From Planctomycetota bacterium (GTDB lineage Bacteria > Planctomycetota > Phycisphaerae > UBA1845 > UTPLA1): a stretch of 64,000 nucleotides of DNA. This document shows, piece after piece, positions 41,702 through 52,067 of this stretch. Location of the stretch: NCBI GenBank assembly GCA_016712275.1, contig JADJRI010000013.1, positions 88,131 through 152,130 on the forward strand, given 5' to 3'. Position numbers and translations under genes: made by a program. The notes below the pieces were generated by a model that saw only the letters and a program-made list of their open reading frames with translations, was not told where the DNA came from and ran no database searches. Position 1 is the first letter of the stretch; every line of letters begins with the position of its first letter.

Positions 41702-42961
41702 GTTGCCGCTCCAATCGATTCCATTCGCGGGATTCGTTTAACCTGCCCTGCAATTTCAATGATCCGCGAGGCGGTCCGATTCCAACCGCAATGCTGAACC
41801 GATCGCTGCGCCACTGCACCGAGCCGGGCGCGAAGCTGCGACGTCTCGGCCGACGCGCAACAGGGCCTCCGCGAGAGAAGCGACGTCGCCCGGCGTTGCA
41901 AGAAGACCGTTGTGGCCGTCCTCGATGAGTTCCACGATCTGCCCAGCCCGGCTAGCTATGACACAAAGACCCGCGGCCATGTATTCGTACAGTTTCAGCG
42001 GCGAAAAATAGAAAGTCTCCAAGGGAAGAAAGGGTGCCACTGCCACGTCCACCGCAGCCAGAATGCGCGGAATCTCGGCATGCTCGACACCGCCCAGCCA
42101 CGTAACCCGATCGGCTACGCCATGCTCTTCGGACACAGCCCGAAGGCTCTGCATCGATCGGCCTTCGCCGACGATCAACAGGTGGGCGTTCGGAATGAAA
42201 TGCATCGCCTCGCTGAATGCTCTCAAGAGTACGTCAATGCCGTGCCACGATTTCAGACTTCCGACGAAGCCGAACACGGTTGCGTCCAGAGGCACGCGCG
42301 TGTCGCGACGGGCCGCCGTGCGATCGTGACGTTTGGAGAACAATTCAAGCTCAACGCCATTGGGCACGGTTACAACCCGGTCCGCGGCGACACCAACCTC
42401 TTCGATCACATATCGCCTCAGTTCGTTCGACACAGTCATTACCGCATCGGCCGCGCGCAACGTTGCGAATTCCGCCATCTGCGCGAGCGAACACAGGCCT
42501 GCGTCTCGGTATTTCGCCGCCTCATTTGCCATCGGAGAGTTCATTTCAATCAAATAGGCCGCTCCACGATGGCGGGCAAATGCACGGCCGGCTGCGCTGA
42601 ACAGCGAAAGCCGCTCGACAACAACATCGATTTGCGGCACGAGGTCCGTTTCGTTGAACGCCTTCGCAAGCCGCGCCTCGTAGGCAATTTGCGAGAATTC
42701 TGCGCTCATGCCCGACGGCGCGTCGCTCAGTGCAAGCCAGGATCGAACGTCGTCGCCAAGACGACGGGCCTCGTCGCCGCATGGACTGGCGATTTGACTG
42801 GCTGGATAGTCTGCGGGCAGTCGACCGCGCGGCGCTAGCACGTGAACACTTTGTCCCGCTTGTGACAACGCTCGCGTGATCGCGCGAACGTGTTCGCTCG
42901 CACCCTTGGTTCCATCCAGCGGAATGCCAAGATCGTTACACAAATACAGCCACTGAGTCAC
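41698..42961 (-). CDS. Family 4 glycosyltransferase (one frameshift near the C-terminus)
   Basis: GT4-type transferase of about 420 residues. The GTG at 42961 is chosen because GGAGG lies 9 bases upstream and the product then begins MTQWLYLCNDLGIPLDGTKG. It is followed by ASEHVRAITRALSQAGQSVHVLAPRG, VVTVPNGVELELFS, VFGFVGSLKSWHGID and donor-binding FYFSPLKLYEYMAAGLCVIAS. After LRVG near 41840 the frame shifts and continues to LGAVAQRSVQHCGWNRTASR, reaching a TGA at 41698 that overlaps the next ATG. That overlap is independent support for the corrected frame. The start overlaps the upstream gene by 26 bases. Confidence 0.85.
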
Positions 42962-44132
42962 GGATGGCCGCCTCCAGTCGGCCGAGACGCTCGGCCACAT
43001 TGGACAATCCGTTCAGATTCGGCATCTGAACTTCGCCCGGACGATGATTCGCGATGACGTGCCCGACCGCTTCGAGAATTCGGTCGGGATTGACGCAATT
43101 GGGATCCAACATCTCGCAGTAACCGCGAGCCGCAAACCGCCTGGCCCGGATGTACTGTTCAAGGCGGGGTTCGACGCGCGGATACACCAGCATGGGCTTG
43201 CCGAGTTGCAGCACTTCCAGCATCGTGTTGTAGCCGCCCATGCATAACACCGCGTCGGCCTTTTGGTATTCACATCCCATGCAGCCTGCCGTGTCGACGA
43301 ATTCGGCGTTCGGAAACTGCGTTGTTCGTTGGCGAAGTTGTTCGGCCTGCGCCCGCGGCAGATCCGGGCCGCCGACGATCTTGGTATGCAAGCCGAGATT
43401 TCGAGCGAATTGCGGCGACGCCGAAAGAAACTGATCCAACAATCGAAAGCCGTCCGTTCCGCCACCAACAGTCACGAGCAGACGTTTGCCCGTTCCATTT
43501 CCATCAAATGGCTTGATTGTCGCGGTATGGCTGCATGCCGCACGCGCGATGTAGCCTACATAGTGCATTTTTTCGGTGATCTCGATTGGCAAGTCATAGG
43601 CTTCCGCCGCATCAAAGACGTTCGGATCGCCATACACCCAGATCTCGTCCGCCAAATACTTCAACGCTTCGAGATGCCCGTTCTTGCGCCATTCGTGCTT
43701 GGTTTGCTCAGGCGCGTCTTCGATGTCGCGCATTCCGAAAATCACCCTCGTCGCCGGGTATCGATCGCGTACCAGCTTCAACGCCGTCTCCGCTTCCCCC
43801 TGGACGCCGAGTGGAGATTTGTCAATCAAGAGAACGTCGGGCCGATAGCTCGCCGTCGTCGCCGTGAGAATGGCCGATCGAATCGAGATGATGTCCTGCA
43901 AATTCACGCCCAGCGATTTCGCGCAGTAGCGGTAGTCCGGTCCCTTGCGCAGCGACGGCAATTTGACGTAATCCACCTTATCGGGCATCGAATAGTACGA
44001 AGCATGTAGCGTGCCGCTGACCACCAGCACGCGGCAGGACGGAATAGTCTGAACCGCTCTCTCCGCAATGGCGAGCGTTCGCCGCAGATGCCCGATTCCA
44101 ACACTATCGTGACAAACTGCCATGAGACGCAT
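42936..44132 (-). CDS. Predicted glycosyltransferase, MurG/GT28-like fold (COG4671 type)
   Basis: Intact 398-residue protein. The N-terminus MRLMAVCHDSVGIGHLRRTLAIAE and the C-terminal half (VTVGGGTDGFRLLDQFL, KADAVLCMGGYNTMLEVLQLGKPMLVYPR, EQYIRARRF) fit the GT-B fold with the UDP-sugar-binding GGYNT motif of MurG-like enzymes. I assign it to the 'predicted glycosyltransferase' group COG4671 from memory; no member I know of has a defined acceptor. It is the first gene of the operon: the next transferase starts inside its last codons. A dockerin-type gene ends 71 bases upstream on the same strand, so an operon promoter may sit in that gap or further up. Confidence 0.82.
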   Translation of the reverse strand: MRLMAVCHDSVGIGHLRRTLAIAERAVQTIPSCRVLVVSGTLHASYYSMPDKVDYVKLPSLRKGPDYRYCAKSLGVNLQDIISIRSAILTATTASYRPDVLLIDKSPLGVQGEAETALKLVRDRYPATRVIFGMRDIEDAPEQTKHEWRKNGHLEALKYLADEIWVYGDPNVFDAAEAYDLPIEITEKMHYVGYIARAACSHTATIKPFDGNGTGKRLLVTVGGGTDGFRLLDQFLSASPQFARNLGLHTKIVGGPDLPRAQAEQLRQRTTQFPNAEFVDTAGCMGCEYQKADAVLCMGGYNTMLEVLQLGKPMLVYPRVEPRLEQYIRARRFAARGYCEMLDPNCVNPDRILEAVGHVIANHRPGEVQMPNLNGLSNVAERLGRLEAAIRDSVAVFV

Positions 44133-44203
44133 GGCTGACTCCCTGTGTTTTGTCGTGCCGACACGACAGACGCTGTGCAGCCGTTTGCAGGCTGGTTGTT
44201 TCG

Positions 44204-46644
44204 TCAGAATCCGGACAAAAGCGCCGTTACGAATTGTGGAACATCCTGGCTATTGACAGCAAAGTCGCCGTTCATATCGGCGCCGCATTCCTCGATCCCC
44301 GTGCCCGTTCCCAATACCGCCATGACAAAGCCCTGCACATCCGCTCCGTCAAGATGACCATCGCGTGTCACATCGCCCGCGCCGCCGACCGGAAGCACCG
44401 AAAGATCGAATGCGCGCGAGGCAACGCCCGAAGGCCCCGCGCTGTCCGCAACCTGAATCGTGAAATTGAATGCGCCGCATTCCGAAAGCGTGCCGGACAG
44501 CAGTCCGCCGGCTTGCAGCGTGAGTCCCTGAGGCAGCGAGCCGGCCATGACGGTGAACGTGTAAGGCGGCGTGCCGCCGGTCGCGACGATCAATTGCGAG
44601 TAAAACGTGCTTTCCGCCGCGGCAGGCAGGTTCGCAGCCGTCGTTATCGTCGGCGCCGTCGAGGGAATCGTCAGCACGAAAATCCCACCCGCCTTTTCAT
44701 CGCCGATGTAGATGACCTTGTTCGTTTCGTCGACCGCGATGCACTCGAACTCCTGTAACGGCTGACCCGGAAAAGCGTCGCGCGTCCACAGGAGGTCGGC
44801 CGTTCCCAGCAGCCCCCCGCTGGTCGTGTAGGCAACAAGCCGGTTGTTCGGCGTGGTCGCACTGCCGAATTGCGACTTGGCTACAACCAGCAAGACTTCT
44901 TGTGTGATCGTATCGTTGTTCAACAAGAACCGGGCAAACGCCGGTGAAATAACGGTGACACCCTTGCTTCTCGTGGCCACGAGAAACTGCGAATTCGCAT
45001 AGGCCGGCGGATTCGCCGTCGTCCATACCTGCATGATGTCCGGATCGCCCAGCACATAGAACCGATTGGTGAGCGGACCGAATGCGATGTCGTCCGGCCC
45101 GATCGCGCCGACTACCGACGTAAACTTGCCGAAAGCCGAGAGCAGCCCCGTCGTCGGATTGAGCAGGGCGCGGGTGTTTCCGTTTAGAAGGTATTGAGCG
45201 TCCTCGACGGTGACCAGCGTCATCGCACCCGCACCGAACCCCGTCGCACCCGTATTGAAAGTCAAACCTTCAGGGCCCCACAGTTGGTTGTTCGAGGAGG
45301 TAGGCGACGGCGGCGGGTTGGTGATCGGTAATTGAATCGAAGACTGATAGGTGAGCGCGCCGACAGGCGAAGTTCCATAGACCGCGACCTGGTTTTGTGT
45401 CTCGTTCCAATCGCCGGCCACATACAGAAGACCGTTGCGGAATGTCATGCCTTCCGGCCGTAACTTCGGCGGATCGTTCACCGATCCAGACAGTGTGGGA
45501 TACCACGGTTCGCCGCTTCGAGTCGGCATGCCTATCTCGACGTATTCACCGCGCGCGGTCCACGCCCGTCCAAAAACGGTACCTTGCGATGTCGATGTTT
45601 CCGGCGTCGTCAGTTTCACCGAATAGACAGCGCGGGCCGCCTCATCCCCGATGTAGATGGTATTGTTCACTTCATCGACGACGATGGCCTCAAACTCATG
45701 CGGACCGGGTTGCGTGCCGCCCTGACTGCTGTTGTCGAGCGCTGCATCGATCCATGAAATGTCCTGCTCGGTGCCGATCTGGGTTCCGTCCGCCCGAAAT
45801 GCAAACAGCCGGTTTTTCAGCGGCGGAAGGGCGGCTTCATCTTCCTTACAGACAATGAGCAACACATCGCCCGTCAGCGTCTGATCGCCCGTCAGCGCGC
45901 GTCCATAAATCGCCGATACAACGGCCAGCCCCCGGGCGCGAGCTGGCGCCGCCCATGACACACCTGTGGCAATCATGTTGGAGTCGTGGATTTGCACCGA
46001 ATTCGGAGTGGCTAATAGAACATAAAACATCTTGGAGGCAGGGCTGTACGCGATGTCATCCGCCACCGGAAGGGTGCGAAAGTTGCCCGGCACGCCCGTT
46101 GCGATTGGGACCGTCGCAAAGTGCTCCCGCCCGCTAGAGCATGCTGATCTTCAACAGTTACAAGTGTCTGCCCGCCCGCGCCGATCCCCAGCGCGTCGGG
46201 ATTAAATGTCATCCCCTCCGGACCCCGCCATTGCGTATTCGGTGATGCGGCCGGCGGAGGGTTGGATAGCGGCATCTCAATGACATGACTAAAGGCGATC
46301 TCGCCCCAGTAGTTCGTGGTGAATACAGCGATTTGATTCTGTGTTTCGTTCCAATCGCCTGCGACGTAAAGCAAGCCGTCCTTCAACGTCAACGCTTCGG
46401 GACGAAGTGCAGTCGGCTCAAGCACAATTTCCGCAATGGGCGGGTTGTAATAGCTCGGGAACCACGGCTCGTCTGATCGGCTCGGCAGCGCGGGCTTCAC
46501 ATAATAGCCGAACGCTGCATATGGCTTCCCGAAGATTGCTCCTTCGGCTGAAAGGCCCGTGTCCACTTGCGCATGTGCCAATGATGGCGCGAGCCCCAAC
46601 ATGAGCCCAACAAGGGATAAAAGCTCAAATTTGTATCCGCGCAT
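44204..46644 (-). CDS. Secreted two-repeat protein with Ig-like domain and dockerin-like tail (one frameshift)
   Basis: Exported protein of about 810 residues. Start is ATG 46644 with signal peptide LLSLVGLMLGLAPSLAHA-Q. Two internal repeats of roughly 330 residues each share GDWNETQNQ(I/V)AV, W(R/G)PEG(M/L)TFN, GAG(G/A)xTLVTVED and EF(E/C)xIxVDExN(N/K)xIYIGDE. They form propeller-like halves of the kind seen in phytase-like or SdiA-like esterase propellers (uncertain). A putative Ig domain (PTITTAANLPAAAESTFYSQL) follows, then GDVTRDGHLDGADVQGFVM and ADMNGDFAVNSQDVPQFVTALL, a dockerin-like tail more diverged than the others. The frame shifts near 46110. It lies directly upstream of the glycosyltransferase operon on the same strand. 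Confidence 0.8.
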
Positions 46645-46665
46645 AACAATTAAACCGCCGTGCAT

Positions 46666-47191
46666 TGGACAACTCCATTTGCGTCATACCTGACGCTGCG
46701 TCGCTCGATCGCAACGAAAGGTGCTAGATTCCGCACTCGAAGAATGAAGGCATGTTGCATGCCTATCATTCGTGAATACGCGAACCGCGGAAATAAAATG
46801 TGCTAAGCTTGTGTTGGCGCTCGACTTGGATTCTGCTGGTAACCAAACCTAGATAATGTGCTTGGCCATCTGGATAGCAAATTGACTTGTTTTTTGGTGC
46901 TGGTCACACATGGCATGTGCAGCAGCCCACACTTTTATTCCTCACACTCATGCACGAATCAAGACATGCCCGCGCATCACATTGGGAACCAATCCACATC
47001 GTCGATCATGTGGCAGTCGGCCATAAGATTAGTTGGCGTGTGACCGCATGGGATGACTTGCGGCAGGACTAATTTCGGCGCCAAAAACGGGACTCAAACA
47101 GCAAAACTGGGCGGTCCAAACGACTTCTGTCGTTGTGAGGTCAGCCCGTTTTGGTCAAGAGTCATTTCACTTTTTCGACTTGCGATCCCAA
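46666..47191. other. Non-coding stretch of about 530 bases
   Basis: Upstream region of the dockerin gene at 46644 and downstream region of the CDF transporter. I see no recognisable ORF, RNA gene or repeat here. Confidence 0.5.
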
Positions 47192-48121
47192 TCATCCGGG
47201 AGCGGGTTCGACGTGAATCAGAACATCCGTGATCGATGGGTTGTCGAATCGAACACTGTCTTTCACCGCATGCGCGATTCTATGCCCCTCCGCAACCGTA
47301 GTTTCCCCTTGCACCTCGATGTGCAGATCGACCAAAAAATCAATCCCAACCTTGCGAACGCGACACTTGTGCATGCCGAGTACACCGGTCACTTGTCCCG
47401 CAGAACGAAGTACACCCTCTACAATTTCCTTTGGGGGCGCCGTGTCAAGCAGTTCCGCCAGTGCTGGACGCAACAACCTCACGGCATTGAACGCGATGAT
47501 TCCCGCAGCGATCAGCGCCGCGAAGTCGTCCGCGCTTTCGTACCCGCGGCCGCCGATCAGGGCAACTCCGATACCGACAAACGCCGCCGCTGATGTGATC
47601 GCGTCGCTGCGGTGGTGCCAAGCGTCTGTCTTTACGGCTGTACTCTTGACTTTCGTTCCCACTCCGATCACGAATCGGAAAAGTGCCTCTTTGGTCAAGA
47701 CAACGACAATGAGAACCACGAGGGTGAACGGGGCGGGAGCGTGATGCGGCGTAATAATCTCGTGAACACTCTCGACCGCGATGACGACGGCCGCAGTCAT
47801 CAGCGTCAGGGTGACAATAATCGCAGCGATGGGTTCGAACCTGCCGTGTCCATACGGGTGATTCTCGTCTGCTGGCCTACCGGCCATTCGCAATCCGCAC
47901 CATACAATCAATGAACTCAAAATGTCGGAGGTCGATTCGATGGCATCGGCGATCAGTGCATATGAGTTACCGAAGTACCCTGCCGCTCCTTTCACTAATG
48001 CCAAAATCGCATTAGCACCCATGCCAATGAGAGTTGAGCGCATACCGGCATTAATGGCGTCTCGAGCGGTCAACCCAGGCGCAACTGGCTTCAGTAGCGT
48101 GTTACCTTCGTTACGATTCAA
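47192..48121 (-). CDS. Cation diffusion facilitator (CDF) family metal transporter
   Basis: Intact 309-residue CDF transporter that should export Zn, Fe, Mn or similar divalent metal by proton antiport. Six transmembrane helices are predictable. The metal site aspartates are in YALIADAIESTSDILSS (helix 2) and AWHHRSDAITSAAAF (helix 5, HxxxD). The loop motif HPYGHGRFEPIAA is typical. A cytoplasmic C-terminal domain (VLGMHKCRVRKVGIDFLVDLHIEV, EGHRIAHAVKD) ends the protein with the canonical HVEP. The length agrees with the family. Metal specificity cannot be read. It is isolated from its neighbours by about 500 and 700 non-coding bases. Confidence 0.93.
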   Translation of the reverse strand: MNRNEGNTLLKPVAPGLTARDAINAGMRSTLIGMGANAILALVKGAAGYFGNSYALIADAIESTSDILSSLIVWCGLRMAGRPADENHPYGHGRFEPIAAIIVTLTLMTAAVVIAVESVHEIITPHHAPAPFTLVVLIVVVLTKEALFRFVIGVGTKVKSTAVKTDAWHHRSDAITSAAAFVGIGVALIGGRGYESADDFAALIAAGIIAFNAVRLLRPALAELLDTAPPKEIVEGVLRSAGQVTGVLGMHKCRVRKVGIDFLVDLHIEVQGETTVAEGHRIAHAVKDSVRFDNPSITDVLIHVEPAPG

Positions 48122-48835
48122 TGATCAAAGTCCCTTAACTCTGGCGGGAACTGTAGCGACTCCGGACCGACCGTTGAAGAACTCAATCCTCCAACAAAAT
48201 TCCGCATTCTTTTTGTCTGAGCTTTCCCCCTTGGCACGTTCCATGGGAATCAGTTGGTTGATTTTTACTTTTCCAGCCAAATCTCGCCGGTAGAGGTGGC
48301 GAATTTTGCCCTGTGATTAGAGCATCCGGAGGGTCGTTCCATTCCGAGGATTTTGAGCCTATCGAGGAGCCATCCGCCGATCAGCAATTCGAATTACCAT
48401 TCCCCTGGATTTGGCTCATTGGCAGACATGGTTGGCAAGGCCATACAGGCGGCACTTGTACGTACAGGCAGCGATCCCTTTGAAGCCCCAGGCTTCTTGG
48501 CATTTCAGTTGGAGAGCTTCTGAAAAATTTGCCCCACTTCGCATCAGTACATGACCGTTCCGGCGGTTCGCAAAAACGATCCGATCGAGGCAAGACGTCA
48601 TTGCGCGAAGATCGGCGGAATCGTTTTCCCGAACAGCACGTCAACTCTGCCAACCCAGTGCGATTTGATTCCTGCCTGCCGGGATGAACCGACATGACGT
48701 ACGTGCCGACTCGCTCGATCATTGCAGACAAACCGATTGACAATCGTCGGATCAATCTGAGGAAAATCGAGAAGGAGCGCGCCGACGGGCGGCCAATCGC
48801 AACCAAAGATCATGACTTCGCGCGATGTTGGAGTC
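48122..48835. other. Non-coding stretch of about 710 bases
   Basis: Between the CDF transporter and the third kinase gene. Short open frames exist on both strands but none shows conserved-looking sequence or a good ribosome site. I see nothing further. Confidence 0.45.
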
Positions 48836-51284
48836 CTACTTTTGAAGGGCAGCCATTTCAGCGGCTTTCGCTTCCAGTCCCGTCCGGGTGTAGTAGGAAT
48901 GCAGTTCCTTTGCAACACCTGACCAAAAGGGCTCGCCACGCCGCGCTGAATCCATCGACCATGACAGCGCATCCGCAAGGAACTTCGCCCCGTCTGATTC
49001 CTTTTGAAGCTCCATCAGGCACCGGCCGAGCGCAACTTCGGTTGCCAGTCGGGCCGGATGATCGGCGGGAAGGTATCGCTTCCGAATCTCGTATGACTCC
49101 CGCAGGAGCGGTTCGGCCTCGGTAAACCGATTCTGAAGTGTCAAGACCTTGGACAAGCTCGAAAGGTCCACGCCAAGTGCTGGATGATTAACACCGAAGA
49201 CTCGGCGATCCAGCTCAATCACCTCATTGAGAAGCGCCTCTGCGCGGGCGAGGTCCCCCTTCGTCGCAGCCATCACGGCAAGGCCCGCCATGCTCTGAAT
49301 AACGAGTGGATGATCGTCCCGCATCAGGAACCGGCGGGTTTCCAGCACCTCGGCCATCATCTCCAGCGCGCCATCGACATCGCCCCCGTCCCGCAGGATA
49401 CCCGCCAGATTGTTCAGCGTTTCTGCCGAGTCCAGACTGAATCGTCCTGATATCCGCTCGCGAATACGCAATGCGTTTTCAAGTGCCACTTTAGCCTGAT
49501 CCAAATGTCCAGCTGCCCGGCACGGCACCCAGGTCATTCCATACGCGCGCCGTATCGATATTCTCGTCGCCTCTCAATCGACGGTGGGTCGCCAGACAAA
49601 TCTCGAGCAAGTGTTCGGCCTCTTCGAATTTTCCCTGGGCGTGTAGCAGCTTGCCATGTCGTCGAATTCGCTTTCGGCCACGTCGTGATGATCCGAACCG
49701 AGGAGGACTGAACGCGATTCGTATGAAGCACGAATATGGGCTTCCGCGTTGTCCATCTGACCAAGACCAAGATACGTGCCCGATCGTACTCTGCAGGGCG
49801 GCCTGCAGAAGCGGCCTGTCCTGAACTCCGCCTCGACCCGCAACGCCGCGGCATCCACGACGTCCGCACTTTGGCATCCGAACCACATTAAAAGGGATCT
49901 GCGGCCGCCAGCATCTGCTGAAAGAAATCTGCGGTAGCTTCGGCCTGGTCTCTTGCAAGGTTTGCCGCATCGCGCTCGGCGCGAGCCACACCGGCCTGCC
50001 AGAATGCCACACCCGCCCCTCCAAGAATGAACATCGACGCACCGATGGACAAGATGACCGCCGCACGATGTCGTCGAACGAATTTGTTCAGGCGATAGCC
50101 AACGGTGTCAGGCCGGGCCAGGACTGGAAGTCCCTGAAGATGCCGACGAATGTCGGCCGCAAACTGTTCAACCGAGACATATCTCCTCTTGGGATCCTTG
50201 TGCATCGCCTTGAGAACGATGGTGTCAAGTCCCCAGAAAGTCGATGGCGCAAAGCGATTCGGCGACTCACCACGCAACGATGCGCGACACATGACGTCCT
50301 GCCCGCCCGACGAAACAGTGGAATCGACTTTCTGCCCGGTCGAATAGGTCTCGCTCGGAGGGGACGGAATCACGTTGCGTACAACGCGCTCGATTTCCGC
50401 CGCCGAACGCGACGTGAATCGCAGCGGTTGCCGTCCGCTGAGCAATTCATAGAGAATTACTCCGAGGGAATATATGTCCGCAGCGGTCGAAAGCGACTCT
50501 CCCAAGACATGCTCGGGGCTTGCATACTCCGGAGTGTATCGCCGGTCGTCCGCAATGGTGACTTCGGTCGAACCAGTGCCCACGAGGACCTTGGAAATGC
50601 CAAAATCGAGAAGCTTTGGCTCGCGGTCGTCGTCCACGAGGATATTCCCGGGTTTCAGGTCGCGATGGACAACGAGGTTCTGATGTGCGAATCCCACGGC
50701 GTCGCAGACGTTGCAGAAAATTAGCAACCGTGCATCGATGTTCAGGCGTCGTTCATCACAAAACTGGCCGATCGGATCGCCCTTAACGTACTCCATGACC
50801 AGGTAGGGCCGCCCGTCGTCCGTCGCGCCGCCGTCAAACAATCGGGCGATCCGGGGATGATTCAACGATGCGAGTGTGCGACGCTCCAAAGAAAATCGAT
50901 TCAGAATCTCCTCGGAGTCCATTCCCCGCTTCACCACCTTGATGGCAACCTGCTGATCAAACTGTCCGTCCACTCGTTGTGCCAAATAGACCGTACCCAT
51001 CCCTCCGGATGCGATCCGATGGTTGATGCGATAAGCGCGAGTAATTGTCCCAGTAACTCGTCGGCGTCACTGATGACTGCTGCAACTTTGACACTCCCCC
51101 CGAGGGCCGATCCGCTCAGAAATAAACCCGGAGGATCCGCGTGCTCAAGAAGGGAATTAATCTCATTGCGCAACGCAATGTCGCTTCCGCAGACGAGACG
51201 CACGGCCTCATCGCGATCCTTTGCGGGAAGATCGACGATTCTGGAAAAAATCTCCTCGATTTGGCGGAGCCGCTGAGAGTTCAT
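48836..51284 (-). CDS. Hanks-type Ser/Thr protein kinase with TPR tail (several frameshifts)
   Basis: Third kinase of the set, about 810 residues when joined. The N-terminal extension (MNSQRLRQIEEIFSRIVDLP) is in one frame. Near 51040 the frame changes to read YRINHRIASGGMGTVYLA, then VAIKVVKRG, VVHRDLKPGNILV, LDFGISKV, YASPEHV and IYSLGVILYELLSG. A transmembrane helix (RAAVILSIGASMFILGGAGV) and coiled coil follow. Shifts at about 49890 and 49540-49700 interrupt the first TPRs, and repeats then resume (ALRIRERISG, VLETRRFLMRDDH, ALLNEVIELDRRVFG, LLRESYEIRKRYL). The ATG at 51284 overlaps the sigma stop by 4 bases. Confidence 0.83.
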
Positions 51285-51896
51285 TCATTTGTCTCTTTCA
51301 TAAGTTCGCGATAAAGCCACGCGCGGGCGAACCGCCACTCCCTGGCGATGGTACTGGCCGAACCCCCCAGTGACAGCGCAATTTCATCCATGCTCAGCCC
51401 TCCGAAAAATCGCAGCTCGACGATCTTCGCCTTGAAGGGGTCCAATTCACCCAAGTCGGTCAACGCACTGTCAAGCGCCAGGAGATTTTCGTCTACCGTC
51501 ACAACCACGGCATCGGCGTGATCCAGACTAAACCGATTCCTTCCCAATCCGCGCTTTATTCGATGCCTGGCCCTCGCGTGGTCCGTCAGAATCCGCCGAA
51601 TCGCCCGCGCCGCACCAAAAAGTGTCCCCGATTCTCCCAAGTGGTTTCCTACCAGGTCCAACCAGGCGGAGGTAAACCTCGTGCACCAGCGCCGTAGGCT
51701 GCAAAGTATGAGCCGATGATTCCCCGGCCAGAGAACGCTCCGCCAACCGCCTGAGTTCCTCGTATACGACTGGGAAGAGTTCGTCGGTCGCGGCGTGATC
51801 TCCATGACCTGCACGAAAAAGCAACTGGGTGACGTTTGGCTCAGGTTTCATAAAGAGACCTGTAGAAAAAAATCGAAATTCTGACAGTTTCGCCAC
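51281..51896 (-). CDS. ECF RNA polymerase sigma factor, TIGR02999-like (one frameshift)
   Basis: Sigma factor of the same subfamily as at 19589 and 28224. The first half (VTQLLFRAGHGDHAATDELFP, HTLQPTALVHEVYLRLVG) is in one frame; after about 51650 the second frame gives GAARAIRRILTDHARARHR, KIVELRFFGGLSMDEIALSL and a helix-turn-helix ending WRFARAWLYRELM. The start is Met 51896 or the internal Met at 51851, which gives MKPEPNVTQLL and is nearer the family length of about 190. The TGA overlaps the kinase ATG by 4 bases. It is divergent, across about 170 bases, from the secreted beta-helix gene at 52068. Confidence 0.87.
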
Positions 51897-52067
51897 GCAA
51901 AGACCGCATGTCAGGTTGATTCAAAACAACTTGGCCATTTGCATGCCCCGGCACCCTCGCTCTTGCAGATCGCCTCGTCGGGACAGTTTGCCGTCCCGTA
52001 ATTCAGAACAGCGTTACCTGTGCGACAACATACGATGAGTGCATAACCGCACACTAGGAGGATTCCC

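Noticed and set aside
46858..47072. Short plus-strand frames between the dockerin gene and the CDF transporter
   Set aside because: Two overlapping frames of 61 codons with low-information sequence and no ribosome site.
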